Shown in pieces: positions 11,001-22,352 of a stretch of DNA of 64,000 nt; the stretch's first letter is position 1, and each line of letters begins with the position of its first letter. A program made the position numbers and the translations under genes. Below the pieces are notes generated by a model, which saw only the letters and a program-made list of their open reading frames with translations, did not search any database and was not told the DNA's origin. The DNA comes from Sarcophilus harrisii (lineage: Eukaryota; Chordata; Mammalia; Dasyuromorphia; Dasyuridae), in contig NC_045429.1 of NCBI RefSeq assembly GCF_902635505.1, forward strand, positions 425,223,669-425,287,668. The letters are read 5' to 3'.

Positions 11001-14000
11001 CTGGAAAGACTCCAATCTTATGGCCTGAGACACAGAAGCAGGAGAAGAAGAGCAGGGATAATCCAAGAACTTACCTTGAAGAACTACAGATCGGACCCTG
11101 GAGGTCACTAGCACTGAGATGTCACTGGCCTTTCGGAGACAGGACCTGATAAGAAGAGGGTGTGGTAAAGGGGTTAGGAAAGCCATTTGCTGATCATCAT
11201 GGTAAAGATGGGAAACTGAGTTTAGCATCCTTTTTCTGGCATCAAAACAAAAGTGTAGCTGCTCCCAGGTAGAAAACAAGTAGCTAAGTCTGGAGAAGTT
11301 CATGGAAGACCATGGAAGGGCTCCAGGTTAACGGAAGGCTGGAGCAAGGCGGACAAGTTGGCAGACCATAGGAAGGGGATGATCACCTGACATGGTCCAG
11401 CCATCTCGTTCCCTCCAAAGCCGAAAGCCATTTTTCCTCAGCTGCATCTGGTTGAGAAAAATGAAAGGAATAGGGAAGGTGAGAAAAGTTGAGGATTGGG
11501 GATTCAAGGGAGAGGAAATGAGGTTCAACTGGTTAAGAAAAACAGCATCAATGATCAGAGTCAGAGTAAGTGGGTCTTCTGGATCCCATCAAAAGGAATC
11601 CATCTTTTTAAAAGTATGAAAGGTCTATGGATCAGTAGGATGATGGTAACTTCTCCAGAGGAGGCAAAACAATCAGTAGGTCTGGGGGTCATGAGTTAGA
11701 AGTCAACCTCACCAGGTAGGCAGAGGGCACGAAGCCTCAAGTGGGCAAGCTGGATATCTGCAAGGCTGGGAAGCTCATCCACAGTATCTACCAGGACAAT
11801 ATCCGAATGCCCAGCCTGGAGTAGTAACTCCACTGCCCTTTGGGTACAAAGAAGAAGGTGGAGAAGGAAGGAGTGTGAGGAACTCTGAGTGTCCTGACTC
11901 CCACCCCGTTCCTCTCCTCCAACTTCTCCTTTACCTGATATCCTCTCTGTTAGGATCACTGGCTTCATAAAAGCCACCAGAGCGGAGAAGGTCACTGCCT
12001 CCAGGGTGGTGCCAGGAAAGGCGCTGCAAATGGGGGGGTGGAATAGTGCCTTCAAACAGGTCATTAGGGCAAGAGATCCTCCTTCCCCCTCTTCCCACTG
12101 GTCCCAGAGAGCCCCAAACCCACTACCTTGACCCCCACACTGACCGGTCCACGGCCCTGATGGAAGTGACCAAATGCCTTTCTGACTTCACTGTCCAGTG
12201 TCCGTCTAGGGACCCAGAAGTAACGAGGGAGACTGTGGAGTTGAAGGTGATATCACTGCTTGGCTCAATGACCTCATCGTATGGTGATGACATTATAATT
12301 TGAGGGGGAAGGCAATCCTAGAGGAGTGTCAGGTTCAGGGGGAGAAGGGTAAGGGAGCTGACATGAAGATATCTCCAGGAGGCAGGCTGAATGCTTAGCC
12401 TTGTAAGGACTGACTGAGTATATGGAAGTGATGGATTCACCTGGTGGATACATCGAACCTCTCATTTACTGTGCTGACCCTCCAGCCTCTAGCCCCTTGC
12501 TTCCTCCGTTCAGCCTCCCAGTCCTCAGGAGTGTCTAAGAGGGGAACAGGTGGCTCACTGGGACCCAGGCCACAACCTGGAGAAAGGGAGCAAGAATCAG
12601 CTCACGCTCTGTCTCCAACCAGACCGAGGCCTCTCCTTTTCCTGCTTCCTTCCACTTCTTTCTTACCTTTCCTCTACCCCAAAATCACTCTCCATCCCCC
12701 CTGCCCACCACCCCAAAAAGATCTTCCACTCACAAGCTTTGCTCAAAGTCATTCCTTTATACTGTTGGACTTGTCTGTTCTGGGCTCTAGCCTGGATAAT
12801 CGCCATGGCCACCTGGGGAAGAAATGACCATCTCACCCTTGGGCTCAGACCAGAAAGGTGAATAGAAGGCAATAAGATTCATGTTTCTCCCCACTTACTA
12901 TCAGAATAAAAACAACAATCTATAGAACTGTGAACTTTTAAGTCATAGAAAGAAGAGTTACAAAATAATATAAAAAGAGATTAAGAAACTCTGGTCTACG
13001 TTATAGTAGGGATCAAAAGGGATAACATATAGAATACTTTGCAAACCATAAAGCAATATGTAAGTACTGACTGTTTTGATAACAACAATAATCAATTAAT
13101 TATTATCCCAAAGGAAATGTATGGAGTTGCCTGGTAAAAGGAGTACATATCTCCAGATGGAGAGAAGGAAGGAATGTGACATGTGGGGGTCCTTTGGGGT
13201 ATAGGGGTATCTTACCCTAAAGGCAAGGGGCTCCAGTCCCCCATCTCCAAAGCCAACTCTTAAAAGCCGGAAATCTCGTCCGTGAATTAGAATTTCATCG
13301 GGCACGAACTTGAGCAGAGACCCTGGACGAAGGATCTGGGGCTTGCCTAGGCCACTTACTGAGGTAAAGGGATAAGAGTCAGAAAGTAGTAAAACACAGA
13401 AACCTGGGATAGGGCCCCCTCTGGAGGGGGGGTGGGGGGGGAGGGAGAACTCTTCCAGTCCATGCATCCTTCTCATACCCCAAGAAGCTGGAGAAAATGG
13501 TTTTCTCACACCTTTAACTGCACCCTCTCACCAATTTCTAAAAAGGGTCCACTCTTTTCAATTACCAGCTTCCAGTCGGCCAATATTGCTCAGGGCAAAA
13601 TCATAGTCACTGTTCAATATAGAATCCTAGAAAAGAATAAAGCAGAGGAACTGTAAAAAACAAAAAAAAAAAACAAAACAAAAAAAACCAAAAAAAAACA
13701 TTTTTCTGAATTTTGACTCCTCTCCCACTTCTAAATTTCTGACCCTATGGTTTTCCCCAGAAACTCTCCCATGCCATGGCATTCCTCCCCAAAAGACTCC
13801 TTGAAAATTACTCAAGCGAGAGCAGCCTGTGAGAAAGGTTCTTACCCCATGATCTGCATAACAGTCTTTATTAACTCTTGCCTCCCCTTCCTACTTTATC
13901 CCACCTATCTCCTATAATTTTCTTTGCACCTCACCTGCCGCCCTTGCCATCCCTGGGGGCGGAACAATAATCTTAGGTTGGTACATATCAGGGTTCCCGC

Positions 14001-15005
14001 TATTTCAGGTTCCAGTCCCCTTCTCACTCCTGGTGCCGAGGCCAAGACCTTTTCCCCTTATCAGGAAGAGAAAGAGGGGGGAAGATGAGTCATGTGGGGA
14101 AAAATATTCTCAACAAACTTCCTTCCAAATATACTAAACACACCTTTTCACCCTTCTTCCCTCCACAAGAACAAAAAGGAGGCTGAGAGAATACATTTTT
14201 TCCCTGACCCTGAACTGCGGGGGGGGGGGGGGGGGGAACCAAAACAGGGGGTCAGAGGAAAGGTCTTCACTTCATACATGCCTATCTTTTAGGGGAGTAA
14301 GGGAGCCTGATGTCCAAGCTTACAGTTAACTCTGCAGAGAGAAGGGGATGGTTTGTGAGGGAGCAAGGTCTATCCTGCTGGGATTAATCAGTGGGATGAA
14401 GCCCCTGGGAGAAGGTCAGGGAAGACTGAAGTTTGAAGACATTGCCTAGAATCAGGGGGACCGGAGGGTAGTCAGTACCTGGAAGGCATCGGAGAGCTGG
14501 ACATGGGGGATTTCTTGACTGTTCCGCCCCACTCACCTGCACGGACTTTGGGGATGAGAGCTGAAAAAAGTTCATTTTAGTTAATTCCAGATCTTCCCCT
14601 CCCCCCCCCCCCAATGTCCCCTGTCTTTCAAGTTGGGGGGTCAGTTTTGGGACAGCATGCACCAGATCTAGGATGAACCAGGATAGCCAGATCTTTTCCA
14701 AGCCAATATTCAAATATTCAAGGGAAACTGAGGTCTGGATATGATAAGGGCGGACAGGTCTGGGGTGGGGCAGCATAAGGGGAAGAACTGGTTAATGGAT
14801 AATGAAAGAGTGAACTTGAGACCCAGAAGAAACAGACAGCAGCACTTAGAACGAACTTATCCTGAAATCAGCTCCACCCTGTTTCACAGCTCCCACCCCA
14901 ACCTCCCTGCCACCCCCCCACCCAAGTTCCCCTTCCTCTTACCCCCATCTCTGGCTCCTTCTGTGGTGGAATGTTGAAACTCCGGCCCCGGCCCCCCCAC
15001 CACAT
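8007..15005 (-). CDS. MTMR11: MTMR11, myotubularin-related protein 11 (pseudophosphatase), complete
   Basis: Member of the myotubularin family without catalytic activity. Seventeen exons, in transcript order: 14943-15005, 14479-14560, 13935-14056, 13566-13626, 13216-13358, 12734-12812, 12441-12576, 12145-12232, 11935-12023, 11713-11837, 11387-11447, 11075-11145, 10482-10648, 9730-9903, 9243-9428, 8522-8815, 8007-8153. All introns are GT-AG and frame is kept, giving 2088 nt or 695 aa. The N-terminus MWWGGRG matches the remembered human protein. A GRAM/PH-like part lies at about residues 40-180 and the myotubularin core follows. Where active relatives have VLVHCSDGWDRT, residues 361 on read VLVTSRVRSVVLQ and then EQGDRDLNG, so the C-x5-R loop is absent. 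The C-terminus stops at ...PLSLSR, about 14 residues earlier than human. Exons are short and tightly packed. Known family members of this kind act as scaffolds or partners; a specific partner cannot be read here. Confidence 0.94.
8370..8436 (+). repeat. L2 3' tail in MTMR11 intron 16
   Basis: 'tgcctggcacttataaggga' followed by 'aatgtttgttgattgatg' is the L2 3' end. A T-run (about 8350-8369) precedes it. It sits between the last two MTMR11 exons. Confidence 0.7.
8985..9012. repeat. (TG)14 microsatellite
   Basis: A perfect dinucleotide run in MTMR11 intron 15, preceded by a degenerate TA/TG stretch. Confidence 0.95.
12985..13100 (+). repeat. MIR fragment in MTMR11 intron 5
   Basis: 'atactttgcaaaccataaag' and 'caatatgtaagtactgactg' match the 3' half of MIR ('gtgctttgcaaaccttaaag'). 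Confidence 0.7.
14219..14236. repeat. (G)18 homopolymer in MTMR11 intron 2
   Basis: Eighteen consecutive G on the plus strand, so C on the transcript strand. It is one of several long G or C runs in the MTMR11 introns (about 9541-9552, 13427-13442, 14600-14612, 15255-15266). Lengths of such runs are prone to sequencing error. Confidence 0.9.
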
Positions 15006-15430
15006 CTCCCTGGCTCCATTCAGGGGAACTGAGGGATGGGAAGGGGGGTGATGATGTAGGGAGACTCAGGGAAGTCTTGGCCCAACTGAGAGAAGGTTGA
15101 GTTCTAGGGAAGGAAAGAGATGGGGACTGAGGGTGGGGAGGGGGCAAAGCAAAAAAGAGGATTTGGACGGTTCTTTTCTGGGGCAGGGGAGAGCTAGCTT
15201 TGGTTGGGGGGCAACTCAGGGTCCTCTAGAAACTTCAGACTACTCCGGAGATTGGGGGGGGGGGTAGTTGACGGTGGAATAAGATGCCCTGCCCCTTAAA
15301 GGGGAATACACACTATTTGAGGAGAGTTTGGAGAAGGGTTTTAAGAGTGCAGGTTGGAAAAGAAAATTTGGAAGTGTGCAGGAGTCTGTGAGAAGAGTCC
15401 TCCACTCGCTTTTCTTCCCACTGATCAACA
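15006..15430 (-). promoter_or_regulatory. MTMR11: MTMR11 5' UTR and promoter region
   Basis: DNA directly upstream of the MTMR11 ATG. It is G-rich with runs of G, is not a classic CpG island, and has no clear TATA box. Near 15291-15303 'ccccttaaagggg' is almost palindromic and close to a CArG box, but it does not fit the consensus exactly. The start of transcription is unknown. Confidence 0.45.
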
Positions 15431-16114
15431 CTGAGGAGCCTTGAGGAAAAACAGGCGATACCCAGACAACGAAAGAGAATTAGATGAATGCTTATAATTT
15501 AGGTCAAGGGGAAGGTGTCTCACTAAATCTGGGCTTCTCCTTGAGGTACAATTAGTTTTGAGTGTCTCTGTGTGTACCCCCATGTGCTGAAGAATATATT
15601 CACTTTTTATGAAAAGAAAAATAGATCACTCCTTCCCTCAAAACAGACAAAAGTTGTTATGGGTAGGGGAAAGAGGATGGGCTTCTAGGGATTTCCTAGG
15701 CTGGGTACATAAGGATGGAATATCGAGAGGCTAGGCAGAGTGGGGAAAAAAAAGCATATACCCCAACTCTGTGTTGTTGTAGGAGGAACTAAGGACTGAG
15801 CCAGGGAGATAAAACACAAACTCATGTGTGGGACAAACTGTTCCTCCCCCTGGATCTTCCTTTCCAGTATTCTGCAACCAATTAGGAACTAGAGCAACCT
15901 TCAGACACCTCCCCCTTCCCCCCTCCCAACTGCTGTACATTGGATACCCCCACAATCAATGATTCATGTTCTGGGCAGAGTGGGCTGGGGGCCAGGAAAC
16001 CTCTCCATACAACTGTCCCTTGGGACAGGCTCTGGGGTGGGGAGTTAGGGGGACTGGAAGTCGCTAGAGACAAAATGGGCACAAGACGAATGTAAAAATA
16101 AGATGCAAACTGAA
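15431..16114. other. Spacer between MTMR11 and the OTUD7B 3' UTR
   Basis: No gene or repeat is recognised. This is the short gap between the MTMR11 promoter and the most distal candidate OTUD7B poly(A) site. Confidence 0.4.
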
Positions 16115-16132
16115 ATTTAAATGAGTGGCTAT

Positions 16133-16138
16133 TTTATT
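16133..16138 (-). terminator. OTUD7B: Candidate distal OTUD7B poly(A) signal
   Basis: AATAAA on the minus strand, followed 20-60 bases later by T- and TG-rich sequence that could serve as the downstream element. It would make the OTUD7B 3' UTR about 5.0 kb long. Confidence 0.45.
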
Positions 16139-16857
16139 TTGAGTGCCTAGAAACAAGCTAAAGTGGGAAATGGAGATTCTGGAGCCCCAGGTTTTTCCAA
16201 GCCACCTCACCCCTCCTACTCCCTTCTTCCCCTCCCCTTTTCTCGCTTCCATCTTAAATGTTTTCTACCTTGGCTGCAGTTGTGGAAATCCTGAAACTAT
16301 TATGGAGCCTGAGACAAGAACCCAGTCTGGTATTGTCTCCCCACCTTCAATTCTGGCTGTGCATTTTCCACACAAATCTTGGGGAAAGTGGGGCAGTGAG
16401 AAAGGGTTTTTCCAAGGTGATCAATGAAGTACCACCAACTGCTTGTGCATCTCTTGCCTCCCACACTTAAAGTGCTCATCGGTACCCTCTCATCCTCTGG
16501 GGATCTCCCTTTCCCTGAATGTGTCTCTACATCTATAGGGGAGGAGGGAGGAGCAACTCAAGGGAGAGAGGAGAAAAGAATAGGAAGACCAAGGCATTAG
16601 TGATGAAGAGGGAAAAGGGGGGCAAAACTATGAGCTTTTGGCCAAAAATGGAAAACAAACCAGGGAGCAGTGAACAGCAGACTGAAACTGGCAATTTTTA
16701 CCTCCTCACAAAACAAGTCTGGTTGTTGGAACCCTCAGGACCTGCTCCCCTTCCCCAGCCCTCCAGCCCCAAACCTACCACCACTTTGCCCGATCCTTCT
16801 CAGGCCACATCTGAGCAGAGAAGGGGGGAGGAGGAGGGTGAAGGGGGTGGAGCTCAG

Positions 16858-17257
16858 TGAGTCAGTTGATGAGTCACAGACCCAAATATAAGCACAGAAA
16901 CAAGGCCACAGACCTGCCCACCCTCATTCTACCCCTATCGGCCAGTTACAGTGCTCTCTGTTCTTCTCTTTTGGACACCATCCCCCTTTCCTCCCTCAAT
17001 GCCCTGAAGAGTAGGAATGGAAGGGAAGCAAGAGGACACTAAACTGGGGAGATTATGGAATAATTGAGCCAAAGTCACGACCTTGGGCTTTAAGTAATTG
17101 TCCTTTCTCCGTCTGAAAAGTGGAGAAATTGCTGGGGCCAGGATGACTCATTCTGAAGCTGCTGTGCACTTGACTGCAGGGAAAGGCAGGAAAAAATACC
17201 ATGAAGAAAGTGGCGTGAGGAAAAAGCAGTGAGCTGCCCAACGAAGGTCATGACTCA
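16858..17257. promoter_or_regulatory. Cluster of four perfect AP-1/TRE sites
   Basis: TGAGTCA occurs at 16858-16864 and 16870-16876, and TGACTCA at 17144-17150 and 17251-17257. All four are exact matches to the AP-1 7-mer, within 400 bp; the first two are one helical turn apart (12 bp). A fifth perfect site lies at 14086-14092 in MTMR11 intron 2. The location, 1.8-2.3 kb upstream of the MTMR11 ATG, suits a distal promoter or enhancer. Confidence 0.6.
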
Positions 17258-18697
17258 GCTCTGTGTGTGTATGTGGTGAAAAGGAAGGCGGGAGACACAT
17301 CCCCGAATGTCAAATAGCAGTATTAGGCTTCCCACTATTCTACCTGGCTCAAACCCTAGCTTCCCTTCTTTCTGGTTAAGAATGAACCAAAGAGAATATG
17401 GAACTCTGCCTACAGCCAAACCCTACCTGGAACTCTTACAACCAAATATATTCCTTATTTTGAAGTAAGGCGACCTTATCCACCCCTCTTGGTCAAGCAC
17501 ATCTACCTCTGTTGTTTCGTGGAGGGGAGAGGGTGCCTCTGTAACCCTACTCTCAAATTTGAGGCTTGGCTAGTTGCATAAATTAAGAAGTGACTTATTC
17601 AAGACTATTTCTTGGGCACTTAATTGTTTGGAGGTTGAAGTTGAAAAGCTTCCTGGTAATCTGCAGAGTAAACACATGATCCAAAGCCATTTGCTTTAAA
17701 AATTTTTTTTTTAATTTTTATTGGTCTGTGAGCTCTAGATTTTGCATAAATGAGAAGGAATCAGTAAGGGGGAAAGAAGGTAGCACCTGTCCCCCCAACC
17801 CCACCCCTTTTCACCTCTGGCTCTTTTACAGCAGTAAATTTAACTAGGAGAGATTTGAGACCTCTCCCCCAAACCCTACCACCCCACCATGTGAATTTTT
17901 AAACCTTTTTACAGATTTTTTTGTCAATTAAAAGCTAAACCAATGGGGTAGGGGAGGGGGAATCTGGATTAAATTTCACACAACTCTCAAAAACAATCAG
18001 TAGGGCAATGAGGAAATTTTAAAAAGAGAAGAAACCAGAATAATTCTAGATGTCTCTAAACAACATCCTAGAACCACACGGATAAGGTCAAAGGAATGAG
18101 AAGGTGGGAGGACCAACCGCAAAGTCTCGGGGCAAGAGAAATAAAAGAACCTTGAAAAGCTCCTCATTCTCAGAACCCCTGAAGCCCTGTACAGCAATAG
18201 TATAAGTGCACTTATATGACTGAGAGATGGAGGGGCATCTCTAGTCTTGATTAAAGGATTTCTGCCTCCCCTTCCACATAGATACCTCTCAAACTCGTGA
18301 GCTCCAGAGAGATTTGACAGAGCATCAACCTCCATGCAGAAAATACTAATACTTTCCCCCTCTTCTCCACTTTCTAAAGTCTTTTCTGCTATAGAACAAA
18401 AATTTACCTACTGTCATGATCCCATGTATATCATGATCCCCTCCCCCTATTCTTTCATCTATTTTCTCTTGTAGAAAAATAGCTATTAATCTCAGTTCCA
18501 CTCCTCACATTGAGAAGGGGGGAGGGAAGGAAGTTGTCTCAATAAATAATTTCCTTCTTCCATTTAAAAAAATAATTTAATTTTTAAGAAAAACCTTCAG
18601 GGCTTGAAGGAGACCCAACCTATATCCCAACCCATCCTCAGCCAGGAAAGAGAAAAAATTTTGAGGTGGGGAAAGGGAAAGGAGTTAAAATTACATC

Positions 18698-18702
18698 TTT
18701 AT

Positions 18703-18703
<1 letters not shown>
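18698..18703 (-). terminator. OTUD7B: Candidate proximal OTUD7B poly(A) signal
   Basis: AATAAA on the minus strand about 2.4 kb after the stop, right after the TG-repeat in transcript order. Use of this site would give a shorter 3' UTR. Confidence 0.35.

Positions 18704-18708
<5 letters not shown>

Positions 18709-18738
<30 letters not shown>
18709..18738. repeat. (CA)15 microsatellite in OTUD7B 3' UTR
   Basis: A perfect CA run, read as TG on the transcript strand. It lies just upstream of the candidate poly(A) hexamer at 18698-18703 in transcript direction. Confidence 0.95.
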
Positions 18739-18743
<5 letters not shown>

Positions 18744-19725
18744 CCCAATGCCATGGAGGATTTTGTAATAATTTCATTTCTGTTTTCACTCTCAAATTTA
18801 AAAACAAAAAGGTATCAAACTAGAACCTTAGAGTTCCAACTCAAAAGAACCATAAGAGTGGTTTGGGGGTTTGGGTTTTTGTTTTGTTTGCTTGTTAAGG
18901 AAGAAAAGGCTTGAAACTTCCTTATTTTTTTTTATCTTGGGATCTGCCTCCATCTCTGTAGGTCAAGCCCACACAATAAACTTATGAAGATGGGAGAGGA
19001 ACTATAAAATATGTATATATATATATGTATATATATATATTAGAGGGGGGGAGCATGAAATAATCATCTTCTTCACCCTCACCCCAGGAAAACACACTCC
19101 ATTTGTTTTTGGGTGCTTTTTCTTATCCAAAACCAAATAGCTTTTTTAAAGAGAGTCCAACATAAAAGAGCCAGAGGCAGTAAAGTTACAGAAAACAACA
19201 AAGTCAGACCCTGGCAAGAAGGGGGAGAGGAGGGCGAGCTTTGTGGCTAATAGAAGGAAAATATTTAGTTATATGCAACTCTGACATGTAGCAGCTTTAT
19301 CCATAGGACACCTATCATTAGACAAATGAGGTGAAGAGCCCCTCTTCTTAATGAAAATTCCCCAGCTGCATCTGCCAATAGAAAGCCCTTATGTTTGTCC
19401 CTAGGTATTGGGGAAGGGAGGGAACTTGAATTAAAAACAGGGAAGACTACATTTTGGGAGTAGATGAGGTTTTTAAAAAGCATCTCAGGAAACTCCAAAT
19501 AGAGAAATATTAAGTCTCAAGCAGCACTTCAGATGCTAAGTATAATTATTCTCCTCAGAACAAATCCAGGAATGGATACAATTGCATAGTTGACACCTCT
19601 AAGAAAAGTCAAAGAGAAAGTGAAGATGGGACCAAGAAAGGTCCTCTGTTTAAAGCTTTTAGAAGTGGTCAGGGCCAGAACCATCTCAGTCCTGGCTTGT
19701 GCTTTGTGCAAACATTGAAAAGCCT

Positions 19726-19740
19726 CCCCCCCCCCCCCCC
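19726..19740. repeat. (C)15 run, poly-G on the OTUD7B transcript
   Basis: Fifteen consecutive C on the plus strand, so G15 in the OTUD7B 3' UTR RNA if this region is transcribed. It could fold into an RNA G-quadruplex. The run length may be inexact. Confidence 0.9.
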
Positions 19741-21134
19741 AAGGAAAGGGAGCTGGGTAGCCAGAAAAATAGATTAATTAAAGGATTAACCAATCAGGTC
19801 ACTGGAGTAAAGTCTGTGGTTGTAATCCCAAAATGTCATATTTCACAAATTCCCTATTTGGTGTATAAATTACCTCCACCTCTAAATGTCTCTTCAGTCC
19901 TAATATCAAAAATATCTTCTTGTAAATTATTTTTCATTAATTTTCATTTTAAAATAAACTACCCACAAATCTATGGTCAGCTATGGCTCAACAAAAGAAG
20001 CCTAGATGTTAATTAAGTTCACTCCCTAGAAGTGAAGAGGAAGGAAAAATGGTCACACAATAGAAAAAAGAAGTCTTTTTGTGCGGTTTTCCTTCTTTTT
20101 TCAAACAAATTAGTCCATAAAATAATTTTTCATTCTACTTTAAAGCAAAAATATAGATTGGGAACAGCAGATTTAGGGATTTTTAGGGTTTGTTTTTGTT
20201 TAACAGTCTTGCCAGTTATCTCCCACCCGCCAAGCCAAGGCTATATTTCACCCCCATGTTTAGTTACTGATATGGCCAAAAATCATGATCTCTACAAGCT
20301 CTCTGCAAAATTCATCCAGAAAAAAAAAAAAACCCAAAACACTCAAGTTGCTCTTCTGCCTCTATTCCTCCACAAAAGGCTTTAAAGCTAAGATAATTAA
20401 AATTAAAAATAAACCATAACCCATCAACTGGCAGCTACCTCAACCCAAATGAACTGTGACTTTGAAAAGGGTAGGAAAGAACAAACAATCCTCCCCCCAA
20501 ACTGGAATAAATGACACAGACTTCTTAAAATGTTTTTTTAAAGGAGGAAACAGAACTGTAGGAAGATTATTTCCTTCCATCACTAGGAAATAATAAACTT
20601 CGTGATTAAAACTAAACACTGCCCTCTTCTCCCACCCCATCCCAGCCATTCTTCCAGGGAGGATCCCACCCTACTTTCTACTTGAATCCTAACCATAGTT
20701 AAGTTTATTTTAACCTCCCCTCTGTCACATACTTTTCCACCTACCAAGAAATTTGGTCTTTTATTCCTCCTACCTCAAGCCTATTTCTCTACTAGCCTCA
20801 TGGTGTCCCATTAGCCAACTGTCCCTTAACACTCTCCAAGATGGGTTATTCAGTGGAACCACAACAATGTCCCATTTGCTTCTCTTACCCTGACAAACCC
20901 AGTTCCACGGATCTTACTTCTATTGGGAGGTACCTTCCTTAAGTCCCCCAACCTGGTCCAGGTCAGCTCCTCGCAGCCAGGGCTACCATCCCCCCAACAC
21001 CCTGAAGCCTGGGTTGGGTCCCACAGAAGTTATTGCATTAGCCCCACCCACAGCAGGCTGGGTCACGATGAGCCAAGGAGTTGCGCTTACCTCTCTTTGT
21101 TTTGCCCCCTTACCCTCCCAGCTTCCACCCCCAT

Positions 21135-22352
21135 TCAGAATCTGTGTACCAACAGCTCTCCACCCCTTTCCTGCTCCCTCCGCTTCAGTTCATCTCGGTA
21201 GCAACAGGAACAAAAGTTGCTGGTCTCGGGGTGTCCATAGAAGGTGCAGTTTGGTTGTTTGCACTTGGTCTGAGTCAGGGGAAGCCCCAAGTCTTCCACT
21301 GTCCCTCCACCCCATTCACCAGCACCATCTGGCTCTGGGGGCTCCCTGTAGCCATTACTGTAGTTGTCTGCCACACGATAGGGGGAGGGTAACAATGATC
21401 CCCCTTGGTTTCCATCCACAGAATGACTGTCTCTCTCCAAAGGAACTGGGTCCTGATGGGGATGGGGCCGCCCTGAGGAGCACTGTCTAGGGAAGGTAGC
21501 ATAAGAAGGGAGTCCTCCACAGGGACCCCCTGCCACCTGCCTTCCAAGGTCCTGGCAGTGGGGACCACCCCCAGTTGGCCTGGGTATAGTGAAACCCCCA
21601 GGGTGGCTGGTAGAGAGGGCAGCCTTGGGGTCTAGTGGGGAGGGGCTCAGGAGTTCTTCTCCCCCATCGGGCTCTGGTTTCTTTGCTGGGGGGGGGCCAC
21701 TTCCACCCCCTCCATTCATTTTTCTTTCTGCTTCTTTCTGTTTCTGCTCAGCCTGGAATCTCTCCTCAGCATCTGCCAGGTAGCGCTGGATCATCTCCTC
21801 CTGATACTGGTGTCGGTGACTCATCTTCAGGTTTCCAGCAAAAATAAACTTACGTTCCCCCTGCATTGCAATTCTCATAATGCTCAAGCTCAGCCTCACC
21901 TCCTGGCTGTACTTGCTCCCTCCATCCCCTGGAGACTCCGGTGTGGGTTTTTCAGACACAACGATATCCCCAGATGTGTCCTCCTTGCTGCCTTTCCAGC
22001 CCTTGATCGATCCTTTCTTTTTCTTGTCCAGTATCTCACTGGCACTGGGTGGCACCCCGGACCCTGCCCCAACTCCAACAGGCTTAGCCCCCTTGCCATG
22101 CATCAGGCCCCCCATGTTCTTCTTGAGTTTACTGCCCAAAGTCTTGCCAAAGCTGCCCAACTTATTAGCAACTGAATCTGCTCTCTTCTTATCCTTCTCT
22201 CGATCTCGCTTTGGCTTCTCTTTTCGACCACTTCCTCCATTGCTGGTGGAGTTGCTGCCAACTGACTCCTTGTCAGATTCCCCTGACTCGGGGGTAGAGC
22301 GGGGTTCATCCCCGGCTGAGGCTGTGGGAGACTCTGGTTGGGCCAAGGGAGC
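21135..22352 (-). CDS. OTUD7B: OTUD7B last coding exon (basic region and A20 zinc finger)
   Basis: A single 1218-nt exon encodes residues 442-846. It begins [17 protein letters not shown] after the acceptor at 22353-22354, runs through a Lys/Arg-rich stretch and a glutamate-rich helix ([18 protein letters not shown]), and ends with the A20-type zinc finger and ...ELLVHRF. Low-complexity Gly/Pro segments differ in length from human. That probably accounts for the three extra residues overall. Confidence 0.97.
   Translation of the reverse strand, partial: APLAQPESPTASAGDEPRSTPESGESDKESVGSNSTSNGGSGRKEKPKRDREKDKKRADSVANKLGSFGKTLGSKLKKNMGGLMHGKGAKPVGVGAGSGVPPSASEILDKKKKGSIKGWKGSKEDTSGDIVVSEKPTPESPGDGGSKYSQEVRLSLSIMRIAMQGERKFIFAGNLKMSHRHQYQEEMIQRYLADAEERFQAEQKQKEAERKMNGGGGSGPPPAKKPEPDGGEELLSPSPLDPKAALSTSHPGGFTIPRPTGGGPHCQDLGRQVAGGPCGGLPSYATFPRQCSSGRPHPHQDPVPLERDSHSVDGNQGGSLLPSPYRVADNYSNGYREPPEPDGAGEWGGGTVEDLGLPLTQTKCKQPNCTFYGHPETSNFCSCCYRDELKRREQERGGELLVHRF

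Larger units (their letters stand above)
16115..21134 (-). other. OTUD7B: OTUD7B 3' UTR, long; 3' end uncertain
   Basis: About 5 kb after the OTUD7B stop codon holds no other gene and few clear interspersed repeats, as expected for a long 3' UTR. Candidate AATAAA hexamers on the minus strand are at 18698-18703, 17717-17722 and 16133-16138. The last is followed by TG/T-rich DNA on the gene strand and looks complete. Which are used, and whether 16.1-17.7 kb is UTR or intergenic, cannot be settled by eye. Confidence 0.5.

Noticed and set aside
11328-11528. 66-aa minus-strand ORF covering an MTMR11 exon
   Set aside because: It uses the wrong frame. The real exon (11387-11447) reads DAAEEKWLSALEGTRWLDHV in another frame and joins its neighbours correctly.
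15291-15303. Possible CArG box or palindromic operator upstream of MTMR11
   Set aside because: Neither frame fits CC(A/T)6GG and the palindrome is imperfect, so it is mentioned only as weak context.
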